A stretch of DNA of 64,000 bases, from the NCBI GenBank assembly GCA_026874595.1, contig CM049313.1:19793508-19857507 (forward strand). The letters run 5' to 3'. Below, in pieces: positions 11,855-26,800 of this stretch (its first letter is position 1; the number at the start of each line of letters is the position of its first letter). Source of the stretch: Sipunculus nudus. Its lineage: Eukaryota > Annelida > Sipuncula > Golfingiida > Sipunculidae. The notes beneath the pieces were generated by a model, which was not told the origin of the DNA, made no database searches, and worked only from the letters and a program-made list of their open reading frames with translations. A program made the position numbers and the translations under genes.

Positions 11855-14800
11855 ATCAAAGTACATAAATCAGTGAATTAAAGTTTTTTATGCATTCATA
11901 TATTGGAGTTCTTTATTAAATTTGACATTAGCATATCAAACAAAAGGGCATTTTTCCATTGATAAAAAGGAATTTTAATGCTATTCTTATAAGTTTCCAT
12001 TCTTACAATTTAACAAGTACACAGATACCATATGTTTTGCCTACAAAGTTATTTTCAGTGCAGTAATGCCTGAAATACCTGTATGACAGCTGAGAAGCAA
12101 TCAAACAAGCCATCACATGGTAACGTTATCAAAACGGAACTGCTGCTATTATTAATTACGCAAGACAATAAGGAACAACCTGCTTTTGTCCATTTTACAC
12201 TATTTATACCAAAATCCACCTGAATCACCCCCGAATAAGGATTTAAGTAGAAAAGCTTGTTTTTAATTGTCTAAAAAAAACATTCCAGACAGTATTCTAC
12301 AGGCGATCCGTATCTGAGAGATCAATGTCAGTAGCCCTGACTTTGGAAATTTTTAGAAACACCTGCATTTAGGTTCCATTACAGTGTTGCATTGTTCTCT
12401 TTTTTTACATCCTGTCCTATTTTGGTTCTTCCTTTTTTTGGTGGAAAACTGAATGGGTTAACATGAAAGTATTATTTTATTTTCTTCTGGAATGACAAAA
12501 CATGGAAGCCTGACTTCTAGATTTTAAAGACTGGCACAGAATAAGTGATCTTCCTTTTACAGGCTACCGGTATCCACAGAATGGCACCCTGTTAAGAAGG
12601 ATTTATATTGACTGATTACTCCATTACACAAAGAGGTTGAATACCATGCCTGCAGTTATCGAAAATGTTCTCTCCAAAAAGATGTAAGTGGGGTACAGCC
12701 TTGTGGTTCAGATTTAAATGAAAAAGAAAAAAAAATTCCATGTTATTAGTAATTAGACACAATTAGAGAAAAATAATGCAATACTGCCTGTCTCAAGAAT
12801 TTTTAAAGAGACCTTTTAAAAGTTACTTAAAATGCTTGAAGCTCTGAAGATCAGCTGGAAACATTATCATGTTTCTCACTTCTCTAACATTACTTCACAT
12901 CATTTTGAAATAGCCTGTTATCAGATAAATTAAAATTATTTAATGAACAAATGTAACTGTACAACATTACCCTTATTATCTTATGAATTTGTTACCTTTG
13001 AGTATACCATGATCACAAACTTGATACTTATAAGTACTAACAACATAATATCAAAATATGATTTTTTACGGGCTGGCCATTTAAGAATAAGATTTAAGAA
13101 AGCAATTTTCACCATTTAAAATGACAAAATGTTTTTCAAACTTGTGCCTCATGATCATTTCCTCACCGCTCTACCCTCAAATGTGTAACATCCATCTTGA
13201 CAGCTCCACACTTGTCAGAGCTGTAAATTAAAACTTATTTCTGGCGGATGCAGTTCAGCAGCACAAATCACTGCAGCCAGTTAATGACATCATGGCATGT
13301 GAAAGCACAGTAACGCAATCTGATCTACCTGGATCAGAAGTGTACATCATCAAATGCAGAGAAAATGCTCTTTTACAATGATTTTATTGCATCACAGAGG
13401 CTTTCAACAAAAGACCAGTTCTACCGTCATGACTTAAGTGGGTTCAAGATAACCAGTAATACATTGAGTTTTAACACCTTGGCTGTCTCGCCAGTCCACC
13501 TGATTTATCTTACGATTGCTGCCATAATCTTTCTGGTAAAGGTCTTGAAAGATTCCACTTGGAATTCTGACCATAAGAGCCCTGGGAGCTGTTACCATGA
13601 GGCAATTACAACAGGGCTGTTATTGACAAAAGGCCCCCAGTCAGGATGTTCATTATAGCTGTTATAGGGCACCCACGCACCAAAGTGCTTGACATCACAA
13701 ACAGTCAATCAAATCAGACCGCTCTCACTGTCCACATTGATCTTGTGTGTAACCTGTTATGACACCTACCGGTCAGTTGAGATGGACCACTAGAATAGCT
13801 TGCCAAGACAGTAGCATTAGAAGCTTAATGTTGATTGTTTGCAGTACCTAAAGACACCCTCTTACAACAGCAAAACTAGAGTGGTCCTCTACAGAGTGCA
13901 AACCACCGCCAGTTCAAAACAATCATACAAAATTTGTACATTTATTTAGACCCATGATAATGATGTGAACAGGGTCTTCCCTATCCCACCCTTAAACAAA
14001 CTTTCAAGGGAATTGCTCTAGGAAGATTTTTCTATAATCTTGCTTCCAGAAAAACCCACCAACCAAAGAGATACAGCTAAAACACAGGAAATCACTTAAT
14101 TAAGACTTTAAAACAAAAAAAGTATCTTGCTAAGAAAAGTACTAAAATGTTGGTAAATCCACCTGAAACATTCCTGAATTTGTAACTGTATGTTGCATGT
14201 AATAAATCTGTTAACAAGAATTCACAGTGATTCATTCCCAGCCATTAATATAAATACTATTAATACAGCCTTGATTATCACAGATAAGGCAAAAATCAAA
14301 CAATGCTCATGTTGTGCCGGACTCAAAATATTCTAATATTCTGTAACATTGTCCTTTCTTTCAGGGCAAATCTTTGCAAGAAAGAAATGAAATGAATTCT
14401 TTTCAAGGCTGATTTGGCCAACAAAGCCTTTAATTCTACTTTATTTTGCAAAATTTTTAATGTTTTTATCAAAAACTGTTCAACTGAAAAACCTATTCAA
14501 ACATATTAATCTATAACCAAAATTACATTCTGTAGAGAATGTATATAAATTTTCAGTATGTTTATGCACTGGAATACTGAAAGAAATTGATATTTAAGTA
14601 CCCTATGAATTGGTTGTTATATCCATCCGTGCAGGAAAAATTTTCCAAAAATATCTAAACCTGGAATATCCCAGACGGAAAACAGCAGAGCATTCCATCT
14701 TTAAAACAGCACAACCTTCTGACAGCAGTTCAATGGTAATATGTTTCATATGTGGTGTTTACCCACCTTAATTGAAAGAATCTGTAAGACTCTACAGTAA

Positions 14801-17800
14801 TGGGCAAACCCTATCTGTGTATCAAAGCCTTTCATTTTCTGCTCACTGAGAAATGGCCTGTTATTCATGCTAAAATAGCTGCTGCTTGTACAATCCAAGG
14901 ATATAAGAGATTTTACTAAATCTGCCCTCAAGAAAACATGGTTTAATCAGGTTTGGGTGATAATTTTTGTTTAAACCACTGCTTTAACTGAATTTCTTTA
15001 AAACACAAACATGAAGTGGATCTGCATTTTGACAAGCGTAAATTTATATGCTTTTATGATAGGAGAAAGACCCTGCCATTATCATACCTTACTTTCACAC
15101 AGTCTTTGGCCAGAATTCAGGACTGTTAATTATCTACCAAGATTAACAAGTTTTCCTACAGCAGACCCTCGGGTGTCTTAGGGATCTGGTGGTGTTTTAT
15201 GGGTATTACTCAAAGAGCCTTTCCATGGAATATCAGGTAAACCTCTTTACTATAATGTCTAGTTTACCTGGAACTTTGATAAAGAAGGTCATTAATAATA
15301 TAGGTAAATGTTATTTTGAAGGTGTCTGTGGAAGAAGAAAACATCAGTCTTTGTTTCACATCGAATCCACCATTATCACTATGAATTCATGTAGTCTAAA
15401 ACCCAATAAAAATCCCTTTCTTGAATATATAACTGAACCTGTTGATTATTATTATTAAATGCAGTTGCCTATGCCATTTAATTCTTTTTGTGCACCAGCT
15501 AGAAATATTACAAAATAAAATAAAAAAATAATAATGGAAGAGCAAAGGTACAGAAGTAAGAAATAATACAAGGCATGAAAATTCTCAGAATGCCAACAAA
15601 AATGGTCAAACACACTTTAGATTAAAAGTCTTATAACTGTGTGGTCTTCATGCATGGCAATCCATACAAAAAAGAAACCTTAAGATTAAGAAAAAATGTA
15701 AACAGAAAAACAGTGCACCTTGGAAGAGTTAGCAGACACAATTAGAAGTTAATTTGCACAAAATAATGCAGTCTGAAGAAGTGCTCCAGAAAAAGGAGAG
15801 TGGACAGTTTCATTATTTTTTTGGTATTTTAATAAATATGAAATCGAGGATGCACATTGTTAAGGGTGAAAGAAAATGAAGAATGAAAATTAATAATCCC
15901 CAGTGAATAATCCCTACTTGTATTAATTTCAGATTACAGACAAATTCTGACATTCTTTATATCTGCATCATATGTACCAGTAATAAGATTTTCCTTTAAT
16001 TCTTGGCAAAATTTTCAACAGTTACTTAAGAGATGCTTTGCTCAAAGTCAGCTGACACAGCTTTCTTGACTGGCACATTGGTTGTTAAGTAATGGTAGTC
16101 CTCAGCATAACACCATATTTACAACTATTGACGAATGTCCCTACACACAATTATTATGTACTTAAAACCTACACATAAAACATTTCTTACAATTTCTTTA
16201 AGACAGGTTTGTCTAGTCTGTTCTCATTGTCTCACTATATCTGTCACAATGTTTACTGACCTGACTGTTTACTCGCATTTAAATATACATATACACAGTG
16301 GAACCCCACCTTGCAACCACCCCACAATTATGACCATTTTTCTTGGTCTCGAATATATGATCCAGGTAATTCACAAATATAACCAACTCTGAAATATGAC
16401 CACTGTGGTCAATGAGGTCGTAACAGTGAGGGGCCACTTTATATAAAGATGGACTAATAATTTCCATAGATCCCACTCATATATATTAAAAAAATGACAA
16501 GTCATGGAAACTGCATTTATGAGACAGCATGAGTCAACCAGATGCCCAAGATTACCCAGACCTTATCTGCTTGACTAAATTCAGGGAGGTCTGTGAGTTA
16601 ATTAACAGAATGTTATCAGATATTTACCATATTTCCTTTATCAGATGCAAAGGCATTCATTTTTATGGTCTCTGCTTTGAGTTGGCATTTTAACAAAGCA
16701 GGCTTCTATTTAAGGCTGGCTTTTATAAATAACAATTCCTACAGGCCTAATGTGAACCTGTGCAATGGGATATTCATCATGTATAAAGCTTCTCTGATAA
16801 CATGCTTGACCATTATTGGAAAATACTTGAATACTTTTCAAGTACATGTATGACACATACATGTACAAAGCAAGTACTTAACATTTTGAACCTGAGTACA
16901 AGCACCATTTACACAAACATCACTGCTGATATACACAACACAAAATATTGTAGGGGGCCCCACCATCAAAGATTTATGGATATGCAAAATTTCAGGCAAA
17001 TACTTCAAACTCCACTTGAACTATCTGCACAGATGCATGAAACCAAAAATCATTTGTAGGTGGTGCCACACATCTTGTATACAATCAAGCTATCCAAGAT
17101 GTGCACATATACACTTTTTCAGGCTGATATATTAAATCCCCCTTGAGAAATAAGTAGGGACATACACTGTTAAAAAAATCATTGTAAGTAGCAATACCAA
17201 TGTTGTGTATGAGAAAGTCATCAAAGATGCATTTACATGCCAAAATTTTAGGCCGATACATCAAACTTCTCTTGAAGAAGGCAGCTGACCAAAAGTCAAC
17301 GGTGGTTTAATGCAAGGTGAAGCTACTGCACTGAGTGAACGTTTGACCTGTACCTGGCTGCACTGACTCTTGGCCTGTTGCCAAATCTGAAACAGTTTGC
17401 TACTACAAAGCTATTTATAGATACAGACAAAATCTTGGCATGTTTCCAAATTGTTTACACATACTAAAAGACTCGCTACAATGCTTTTTTCATGCAAGCA
17501 TATTCATTATGATATTTTTATAAAAACTATTAGTTAACAGATGCCTACTGAAAGCAATATCAGAATACAGATTTATTTTATTTATGGATTTATCTTACAC
17601 ATAAGTTGGATATGGACACTAATTATTTGTGTTGCCTGTACAGCGCTGCTTGAATACCAACATAGCTCAATCTGTTACTACAATATATCTACTAGCTTTG
17701 TTTACCAAAATATCTAAGAGTTCTTTCTTAGCTTAAGGTCGAACAATTCAGCCAAATATCATTTAAGTAAACTTGGACAAAGGCCTTCTCAGAAACATTT

Positions 17801-20800
17801 TTGTGCAATGATACATAATTTCAAACAGCAGTTTTGCAGAACAAGACTATTGCAACCCTCAGTTTTATATAGGCTTACTTGGCCACAAGACAAACTTAAG
17901 CTTTCTATGACTCTACCAAAAATCAATGAATTTGATCTATTCCTTTACAATTGAAAGAACCTAACCTAGGATAATTCTTCCCAAAAATTAAACCATTCAG
18001 CAAGACAGTTTTATCATAAAACATTTTTAATGATGAAGCTGAAAGAGGTTAAAATTATGTGGTTTTTGCCCATAAAAAAACACACTTTTACAGGTTGATG
18101 ACTTGATGTAGGTGGCAGCACAAAAACCTTAATTTCAAATATGAGTCAGTGACCAATATTTGCACAAAAATTGGTGATGCTAGCTCCTATAAGTTCTGAG
18201 ATTGTTATGTTAGTATTCTTACTTGGCCAAATAACTTAGAACTAAGTTCAAATTCCTGTAACTTGGTCAATTTTCATCAAACCAAAATTATTTGAACTGA
18301 CTTGAGAGAGCTTATCCCTGGGATCTTTTTTGTGAAATATTGAACAATTTGGTTGAATAATTTCAAAGAAGATTTTCAAAGTTTTTCTAGCTTTTCCCCC
18401 ATAAAATGTAAGTCAATGCCACAAAAAGCTGAATCCCATAACATTTGACATGTGACTGATTTTTGCATAAAATTTGGGGATGCTGGCTTCTGCTGTTCCT
18501 GATAAATTATGGGCTAATTGGTGATCACCGTTGACCCTCGTACAAAAAAGGTCAATGCTGGTTTTGTCACCAAAACCACAATTTCAAATATGACTCATGT
18601 TACCGACATTTGTATAAAATTTGATGATAATAGCTCCAGCCATTTCTGAGACTGTAATTTTAGTATGCCTTTTTGACCAAATGACTAAGTTTAGCTTTCT
18701 GTTACTTGGCAAAAAAATCACAAAACTGGAACCATTAAAAAAAAAATTGAGAGAAACTGATTCAGGGATTATTTCTGTGAAATATTGAACAATTTGGCTG
18801 GATAGTTTTTCTAGAAGATCTTTAAAGATTTTTTGTTTTCTCCAAAATAATTCTAAAAATAAACTCAATCCAATAAAGTTTGACATGTGACTGATTCTTC
18901 GATAAATTTGGTACTGCTAGCTCTGAAGATTTTGAGATAGCAGGGGATAAAGTACGGCTGATGGCCGACGGTGGATGGATGACGACACCCCATCGTATAA
19001 GCTCACAAGTTCCCTAAAAAACACCATATAGAGCTCAGCAGCAAACAATGGGTCGGCTGAATTTGTCTATTTTTATGAGCTTTTTCAAAATGTGGGTCCT
19101 CTGACCAAGCCCTTGACCTTGAGACCTAAATATAAAGTGTTCTTCCCTTATAGGTAATTATACGTGAAAGACAGAAGGTTTGGGATGAAAAGTTTGACTT
19201 AAAATGCATTAAAAAAATATTTCTAAAGATGGGTAGCCTGTGACCTTGACCTCTGACCTTGTGAACTAAAATCTACAATTTCTTGCCTATTATCACGAAA
19301 GGAGTTCCTAAAAGATGAAAGGTGTGGCATTAAAAGTATGACTGTACTTCAAAACATATAGGGTTCTTAAATATTTTAAATTTTCACTTATTAGACCTTG
19401 AAGTTCAAGTTCAAGGTCATCAGTTCTTAAGTTGTTCAAGATTTTGAGTAAAATAATAAGTGTACCTTATTTTGATGAAAAAGTATGCAGTATTTTTTAA
19501 GTTAAGAGGTACATAATTATTTTTAATTGCCACCACTTTGACACTAAAGATCACAGTCAGCAGTTTAAGAACTAATCTGAGAACAGGGCAAAAACTAGTG
19601 TGTCAGATTTAAAGGAAGAATCTGAAGCACTTGAAAAGCAATTGCGTTCACAAGATATCCAACACATGAGGACAACTGCAGCTAAAGTGACTGAATATGT
19701 CTCCATTGCTTGGGTTGGGGGTATAGGGGTTAGGATGTTGGTGGAGACATAATAAACCATCATGACACCAGATGGAAACTGATACCATCTATGTAATTTA
19801 GCAATCCTAAAATTAAGGAAACTAGGGACCCCTGGGTTTTAACGCTCAGCTGCATTTGTCTATAAGGATATATGTTTATGAGGTTTTCCAAAATTTTGGT
19901 CATGTGATCAGTTTGAAGCCAACATGATGATGGAAGGATTGAGATGAAGTTTGGCTTAGAATGCATCCACAATTTTTCTTAAGTAGTGGGTCCTGTGACC
20001 TTGACCTTTGATCTCATGACCCCAGAATCAACAGTTCTTACTTTAGTGGTGGGCCATATATAAGTCAAGTTTGAAACCAATATTTCGAACCAAACTGGTG
20101 TTATTATCTGGAAACTAAAATGTGGACAGATGGCCCTCATGACCTTGACCTTTGACCCAAAAATCCATAAGTTACTTCCACTATTGGCAGGTGAGCAATT
20201 GGAAGGTTTCGGACAGAAAGTTTGGCTAAAAATACATCAACAATCTTTTAAAAGAAGTGGGTCCTGGACCTTGACCTTTGGCCTTATGACCCCAAAATCA
20301 AAAGGGTCCTTACATTATTGGTGGGTCATATATAAGTCAAAATTGAAACAATATGTCAATCCAAACTTGAGTTATCATCCAGAAACAAATATGTGGACAG
20401 ATGGGCCCCTATGACCATGACCTTTGACCTTGTGACCCCAAAATCTATCAGGTTCTTCCCCTATTGGCAGCTCAACTATATGTGCAAGATGGAAGGTTTA
20501 GGATGAAAAGTTTCGCTTAAAATGCTTCCACAATCTTTCTAAACAAGTGGGTACTGTGACCTTAACCTTTGACCCCAAAACTGAACAGAATCTTCCCCTA
20601 TTGGCAATATCTTGAAGATGGAAGGTTTGCGATGAAAAGTTTGGCTTCAATGCATATGCATTCTTTTTAAAGAAATGAGTCCTGTGACCTGACCTTTGAC
20701 CGTTGGACTCCAAAATCGACACAGTTCTAACTTTAGTGGTGAGTCATTCATTAGTTAAGTTTGATACCAATATGTCAAACTAAACTGGAGTTATTATCTG

Positions 20801-23800
20801 GAAACTAATTTGTGAAAAGAGGGCTCCTGTGACCTTGACCTTTGACCATGTGACTGCAAATTCATTTATGCTCTCCTTATACTGGCGTGTCAGCTAAATG
20901 CACAAAATGGGAAGTTTGGGATCAAAAGCTTGGCTTAAAATGCAGCCATAAATCTGTTTAAATAAGTGAGTCCTGTGACCTTGACCTTTGACCTCATGAC
21001 CCAAAAATCATATGTTCTTGCTTTAGTGGTGGGCCATACATAAGTCAAGTTTGAAATCCATGTGTCAATACAACCTGGAGTTATCTTGAAACAAATTTGT
21101 GTGGATGGACGGATGGACAGAAAGACAGACAGACACGGTGATAACTATATGGCATCCACTTGTGCTCAATAAACACACCAGGTCTTGGGTCACTAGATGT
21201 AATTACAGCTGAGAAACTGACTGACATGATTGTTGCCATTTTATAGTAGAAAATGTAGAAAAATATTTGTTAAAATAAAAACAAGGGACCCATTGGTCAC
21301 GGCGCTCAGCTGTTATATATGATGAAAAAATATGATTTAGAAATGAGGCACATGCTTGTTTTGTGTGGAAATAAATATAAGCTGTATAATGAGTTGTTGA
21401 TGTTTAGCTTATGTATGATTTTGATAGTATCTTTGGAGACAGGGAAGAGGATTGATTTTATTTATTTTATTAACAGATGGAGTGCTATTGTAACACAGAT
21501 TTTGACTTGGCCATATAACTTATAAGCAGAACATATAATATAAGAGTTTAACTATTTATTAAAAATAATTACAAATTGTCCCAAATATATTATTTATTAA
21601 AAATAATAAGAGAATCATATGATTTTTTAAAATAAAATACAACTGAAATGATTATTAAAATAACATCAAAGAATATATTCATGAATGCATTCATGAATAC
21701 ATTTTGAAAGTATATGCACTGGTATTCATATACTTTCATTTTTACCTGAATTCCCATTCTTATGCAAGAAATTTTATAATGGAGTGCATATTCATATTCG
21801 TATTCAAATACATTTGCAAAGTATTTGCAACATGTCTGGTATTTATTCAGTTTCCACCAATGAATGATGTTGAGAATCCAAAATTTAGAAAATTCACACA
21901 TTTAAATAATGATCATAAGTAACTGGTTTTATAACTTTTATTCATATTAAAAAAAATGTATGTAATATATTCATTTTGGACTAATTTCACATCAATCTAC
22001 ACACTAGACACAGTAGGAATCTAGATTAATATTATCAACTGCATCTTTGTCTATCATTAATTTCCTTCAAATGATCCCTAATGACTAGTAATGAATAATA
22101 TGATTTATTTTTTATCATTAAAATTGAACTGAACAATACCATAGGTGACTGCATGGTGTTATTTGGAATACGTGACATTCTATCAATCGATACGAGATTC
22201 TTATATCATCAGTAACTGCAAGTTAATTTCCTGTTATTATCAACTGACAAATTCCTTTTCTATTTTTCTTTAATTTGTTATTAAAAACCAATAAAAATTT
22301 ATTAATTTATTGTTTATTGTTATGTTGTTAGTTAAAACTACTAGATGAGTTGGGTTGGACACCTGGATCAACTGTGGCTGGCCATAAGCTGCCTGGCTGC
22401 CCCAGTATACACCTGGCCTAAAGCGTGCATAATTTGATGAAAGGTCAACTAGGTCAACATACAGGTGACTCAAGAGGGGCTGGGGAGAGCTAAGGTCTGA
22501 CATGGTCTCATAAAAACATTAATAAAAGCTACAATTTTTGGCCAATTTCTTTCAGCTTTCTAAACTAAAAAGCTGAAATCCTTATGTGTGCATGATATGA
22601 AAATTATATCAACGGTGCTCACAGGAAACAAACGTGCCATGGTCAAAGTTTGGCAAAATTTAAGGTACTAATTTTATATTTAAACTAATAACTTATAAAA
22701 TTTGAAAAATTCAGAACTAATTTTGGGTATTCAATTGAATCTTGATTAAACAATGTTACATCCCTGACAAAAAATCTCTAGCTTCAGCAATCCTCTTGTT
22801 TAGGGAGTAAATATATTTTTACAAAGTGCATTATGTTGGGCCCATAACTTAAAACAATTACGCAATACTGACATCATTTCTGGCATGTGCATAGAGAATG
22901 TATAGAAAAATATGTAAATTATACATGATTAAAGTCAGATCAATGGTTTTGATATTAGGCAGTCTTGAAGTGTAACAATGGGTTTTTAATGGAAAAAGGA
23001 AGTGATTCATTAATATCTCAAAGGTATTAAGTCCTAGTGACCAAATCCCTGGCATGGTAGGGGATTTTGGAGACATCTTATTGTATGCCAAATTTTAGGA
23101 ACTGAGAGCTGAAGCTGGGGAGCTGAGCTCTTGCAAACTGCATAACACTAGCTTGATGTAAACAATATGTTACATGGTGCTTAAAAACTTGAATAAAATC
23201 TACAGTTTTTGATCAACTGGTTTCAAATTTTCGGTGTTAACAGACAAAATGCTAACAAAAACATGCTGTGAAAATTAAATCCACAGTACTTACAGGAAAA
23301 AAACGTGCCATGATCAAAGTTGGGCAAAATTTAAGGTACCAATTTTTTATTTTTGTCAATATTTAAAAAAAATTTAAAAGATTTTGATCTAATTTTGGGT
23401 ATACAATTTGATTTTGATTAGTTAAAGTTTTATTACTGCAAAAAAAGTCCAAAGCTTTAACATGTTTTGTGTTAAGTGATCAAATATCTTTCCTGTTTTT
23501 TACAAAATGCATTATGTTTTGGCCCATAACTTTTTTAAATTATATAATACAGACACAATTTCTGGCATGTATATAGGAACTATATAGGGGAATATTTATG
23601 GTAAATATGAGGAAAAACAGATGAGTGGTTTTGATATTAGGCAGTCCTGAAGTGTGAAAATAGGTTTTTAATAATAAATTGAGGTTTTTCCTTAATTTCT
23701 CAAAGGAACAAAGTCGTAAAGACCCAGTTTTTGGCTTAGTTGGGGACATCTAACATTATGCTGAATTTTGGATTCCTAGGTCTTATGGTTTCAAAACGTG

Positions 23801-26800
23801 CCACATCTACGGACGGACGGACAGACGGATGGACGACGGACAATGGTACACGACTATAGCTCAGATAACTTATAGTCAGCTGAGCTAAAAATACAGCAGG
23901 CACCACCACTTTTTGGGAACTGACAAAACTAGTCATGGTTAATATTCAAGGCAAGATTCATGACAATCCATGCATTAATTATCAAGATATTGGACGTTTT
24001 GCATTATATTTTTGATTATTCTGGGGGGGTACTTTCAAGCCCCATAGCTCAGAGAATATAGGAAACAATGACCTAATTTCAGGTTTTCAAGGAGATTTTT
24101 TATTGACCTCCTTGGATGTTCACTTATAAGTTTCTAGGACCAGCAGTTACGATTTGTGCCCTGTTAACGGCCAGCCAGAGGGACACAGCGCCATTCCTAT
24201 ACCTCAGTTGACTTAGAGTTACATAAGTTTTCTCAGAATATTGGGTGACGGTACCATTCACCACATACACCTGGTAATACTGTTAAGATCAGAATGAAGG
24301 CTGATACATTTAACAGCACCACATCTGATTCATTTTCATGACATCTTCCTCATCATATTAACAATTATTTCTTGACAAAAACCTCTTCAAGCATACTGCA
24401 TCACATATATGCAGGCTTGAGACATTCACAAGCGGCAATATTTCACCAGAATTTGTTGGTTGTCAACAAGATGGAAATATTTTTATTGTTAAGGGATAAT
24501 CTCAAAAGCACGGTTTAGGCAGTACTATAAAAATGTCCTTCAAAAATGAAAGCAAGGTGACTGATAGGGCTTCCATTGTGTTGATGTAGTATTTGAGCCA
24601 CGTGTTCTAGAAAATGCTAATCAGCTTTCATCAAATAGACAAATTCAGAATATTTGGGGACTGTTTAGGGGAATATGCAACAGACGATATCTGAAAGATG
24701 AATTAGGGAATTGATATAAAACAATAAAGTTCAGACATTTAACCAAATTATTTTAAAAAAGAATCTTTGCTCAACAGGTCCCGAAAATGCTCACATTTTA
24801 ACAGACAATGAGCCAGGCAGAGACATCTGACAGCAGGCAGAGAAACTACTCTGGTGTCAGGCCTTGAACAATTCCAGCGTCTATTTATTATGATTGTGAA
24901 TGAAAAACTAATTCCTAAATAAGGAAATCCAGGGTTGTAATCATACATTTTCTCACAATATGATAGGTACTGGAATACTGGACTCACAATATGATACAAT
25001 ACATATTTATAAGGTAGATAAAAACTTAGATTAGGAGTCAATATTCTTCTTTGTTCTCTGAAAGTTGACATTTTTCATAGAATCCTCTCATGTAAGTTTT
25101 TTCAGAAACTGTAAAATTTAAATAAAATTATTTCAAAACAATTAACCAATGAGATGTCATTGCACTTGTTCTGGCAATGCAATCACCTTATGTGTTTTGT
25201 ACAGCACTTAAAAAAAATTACTATATATGGGATGTCCCTTTAATTTCAATACATATCCATAAAGGGGCAACTGACAATGCTGATACAATATCTGACTTTG
25301 TATTGCAATGTTATGATACAACTGTATTGTTATACCCTAGCAAAATCCTGATTTGTTTATTTATTACAATTGGACATGTCCAATGTTTAATCTCTAACCA
25401 ACAGAAAGGGTGACATATATGTGAAAATAAATGTATTGTTCTAACCTTTGTATTTGGGTTAGTTTACCACAAGATATGTTCAATGTTTACCTGAGCTGGT
25501 TAACAATGGAACATTTTCAATTGTTAACTGAACTGGTTCACAATGGGACATGTTCAATGTTTACCTGAACTGGTTCACAATGGGACATGTTCAATGTTTA
25601 CCTGAGTTGGTTCACAATGGGACATGTTCAATGCTAACCTGAGCTGGTTCACAATGGGACATGTTGAATGTTTACCTGAGCTGGTTCACAACGGGACATG
25701 TTGAATGTTTACCTGAGCTGGTTAACAACGGGACATGTTCAACTTTTACCTGAGCTGGTTCACAATGGGACAAATTCAATGTTTACCTGAGCTGGTTCAC
25801 AATGGGACATGTTCAATGTCTACCTGAGCTGGTTCACAATGGGACATGTTCAATGTCTACCTGAACTGGTTCACAATGGGACATGTTCAATGTTTACCTG
25901 AACTGGTTCACAATGGGACATGTTCAATGTTTACCTGAGCTGGTTCACAATGGGACATGTTCAATGTTTACCTGAACTGGTTCACAATGGGACATGTTCA
26001 ATGTTTACCTGAACTGGTTCACAATGGGACATGTTGAATGTTTGCCTGAGTTGGTTCACAATGGGACATGTTCAATGTTTACCTGAGCTGGTCCACAATG
26101 GGACATGTTGAATGTTTACCTGAGCTGGTTCACAACAGGACATGTTGAATGTTTACCTGAGCTGGTTCACAACGGGACATAGTTAATGTTTGTTTGAAAG
26201 ATTTTATTGACACAAAAGAATGTAATTATCATACAGTGTTAATATAAGTATAGGAAAAGTGTATCAAAGGGATTTGGGTGCAAGCTAGTGGGCTTAGGTT
26301 TGCCCATTCCCATACAAAACAGACAGATGTTAATTCACAGAGATGACAAAATTAGAGGAGCAAACAATGAGTTGTTTGCAGATGGTAATGGTTTAGGTTT
26401 TAATTAAATTAATATCGTGTGTGTTTACAGTGATGTGGGGTTCGTGGATGTGATATAGAGCAGATTATGTTTTAGTATTGAATAATGAGACTTAATAGAA
26501 TATTTTTATATTATATTCCTGATTCAATGTTAACCTGAACTTGGTACACAATGGAACGTGTTCAATGTTAACCTGAACTGGTTCACAATTTGGTGTGTTC
26601 ATGTTTACCTGTTCACAATGGGATGTGTTCAATTTTATCTGAACTGGTTCACAATGGAATGTGTTTAATATTGAACTGAACTGGTTCACAATGGAATGTG
26701 TTTAATATTAAACTCAGCTGGTTCACAATGGGATGTGTTCAATGTTTAACTGGTTCACAATGGGATGTGTTCAATATTTACCTGAATTTTGAATAGACTT

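Noticed and set aside
21590-21922. Overlapping 103-codon minus and 72-codon plus ORFs
   Set aside because: Both come from AT-rich ATTCATGAATGCATTCATG-type inverted repeats; the Tyr/Phe/Ile-rich translations are compositional.
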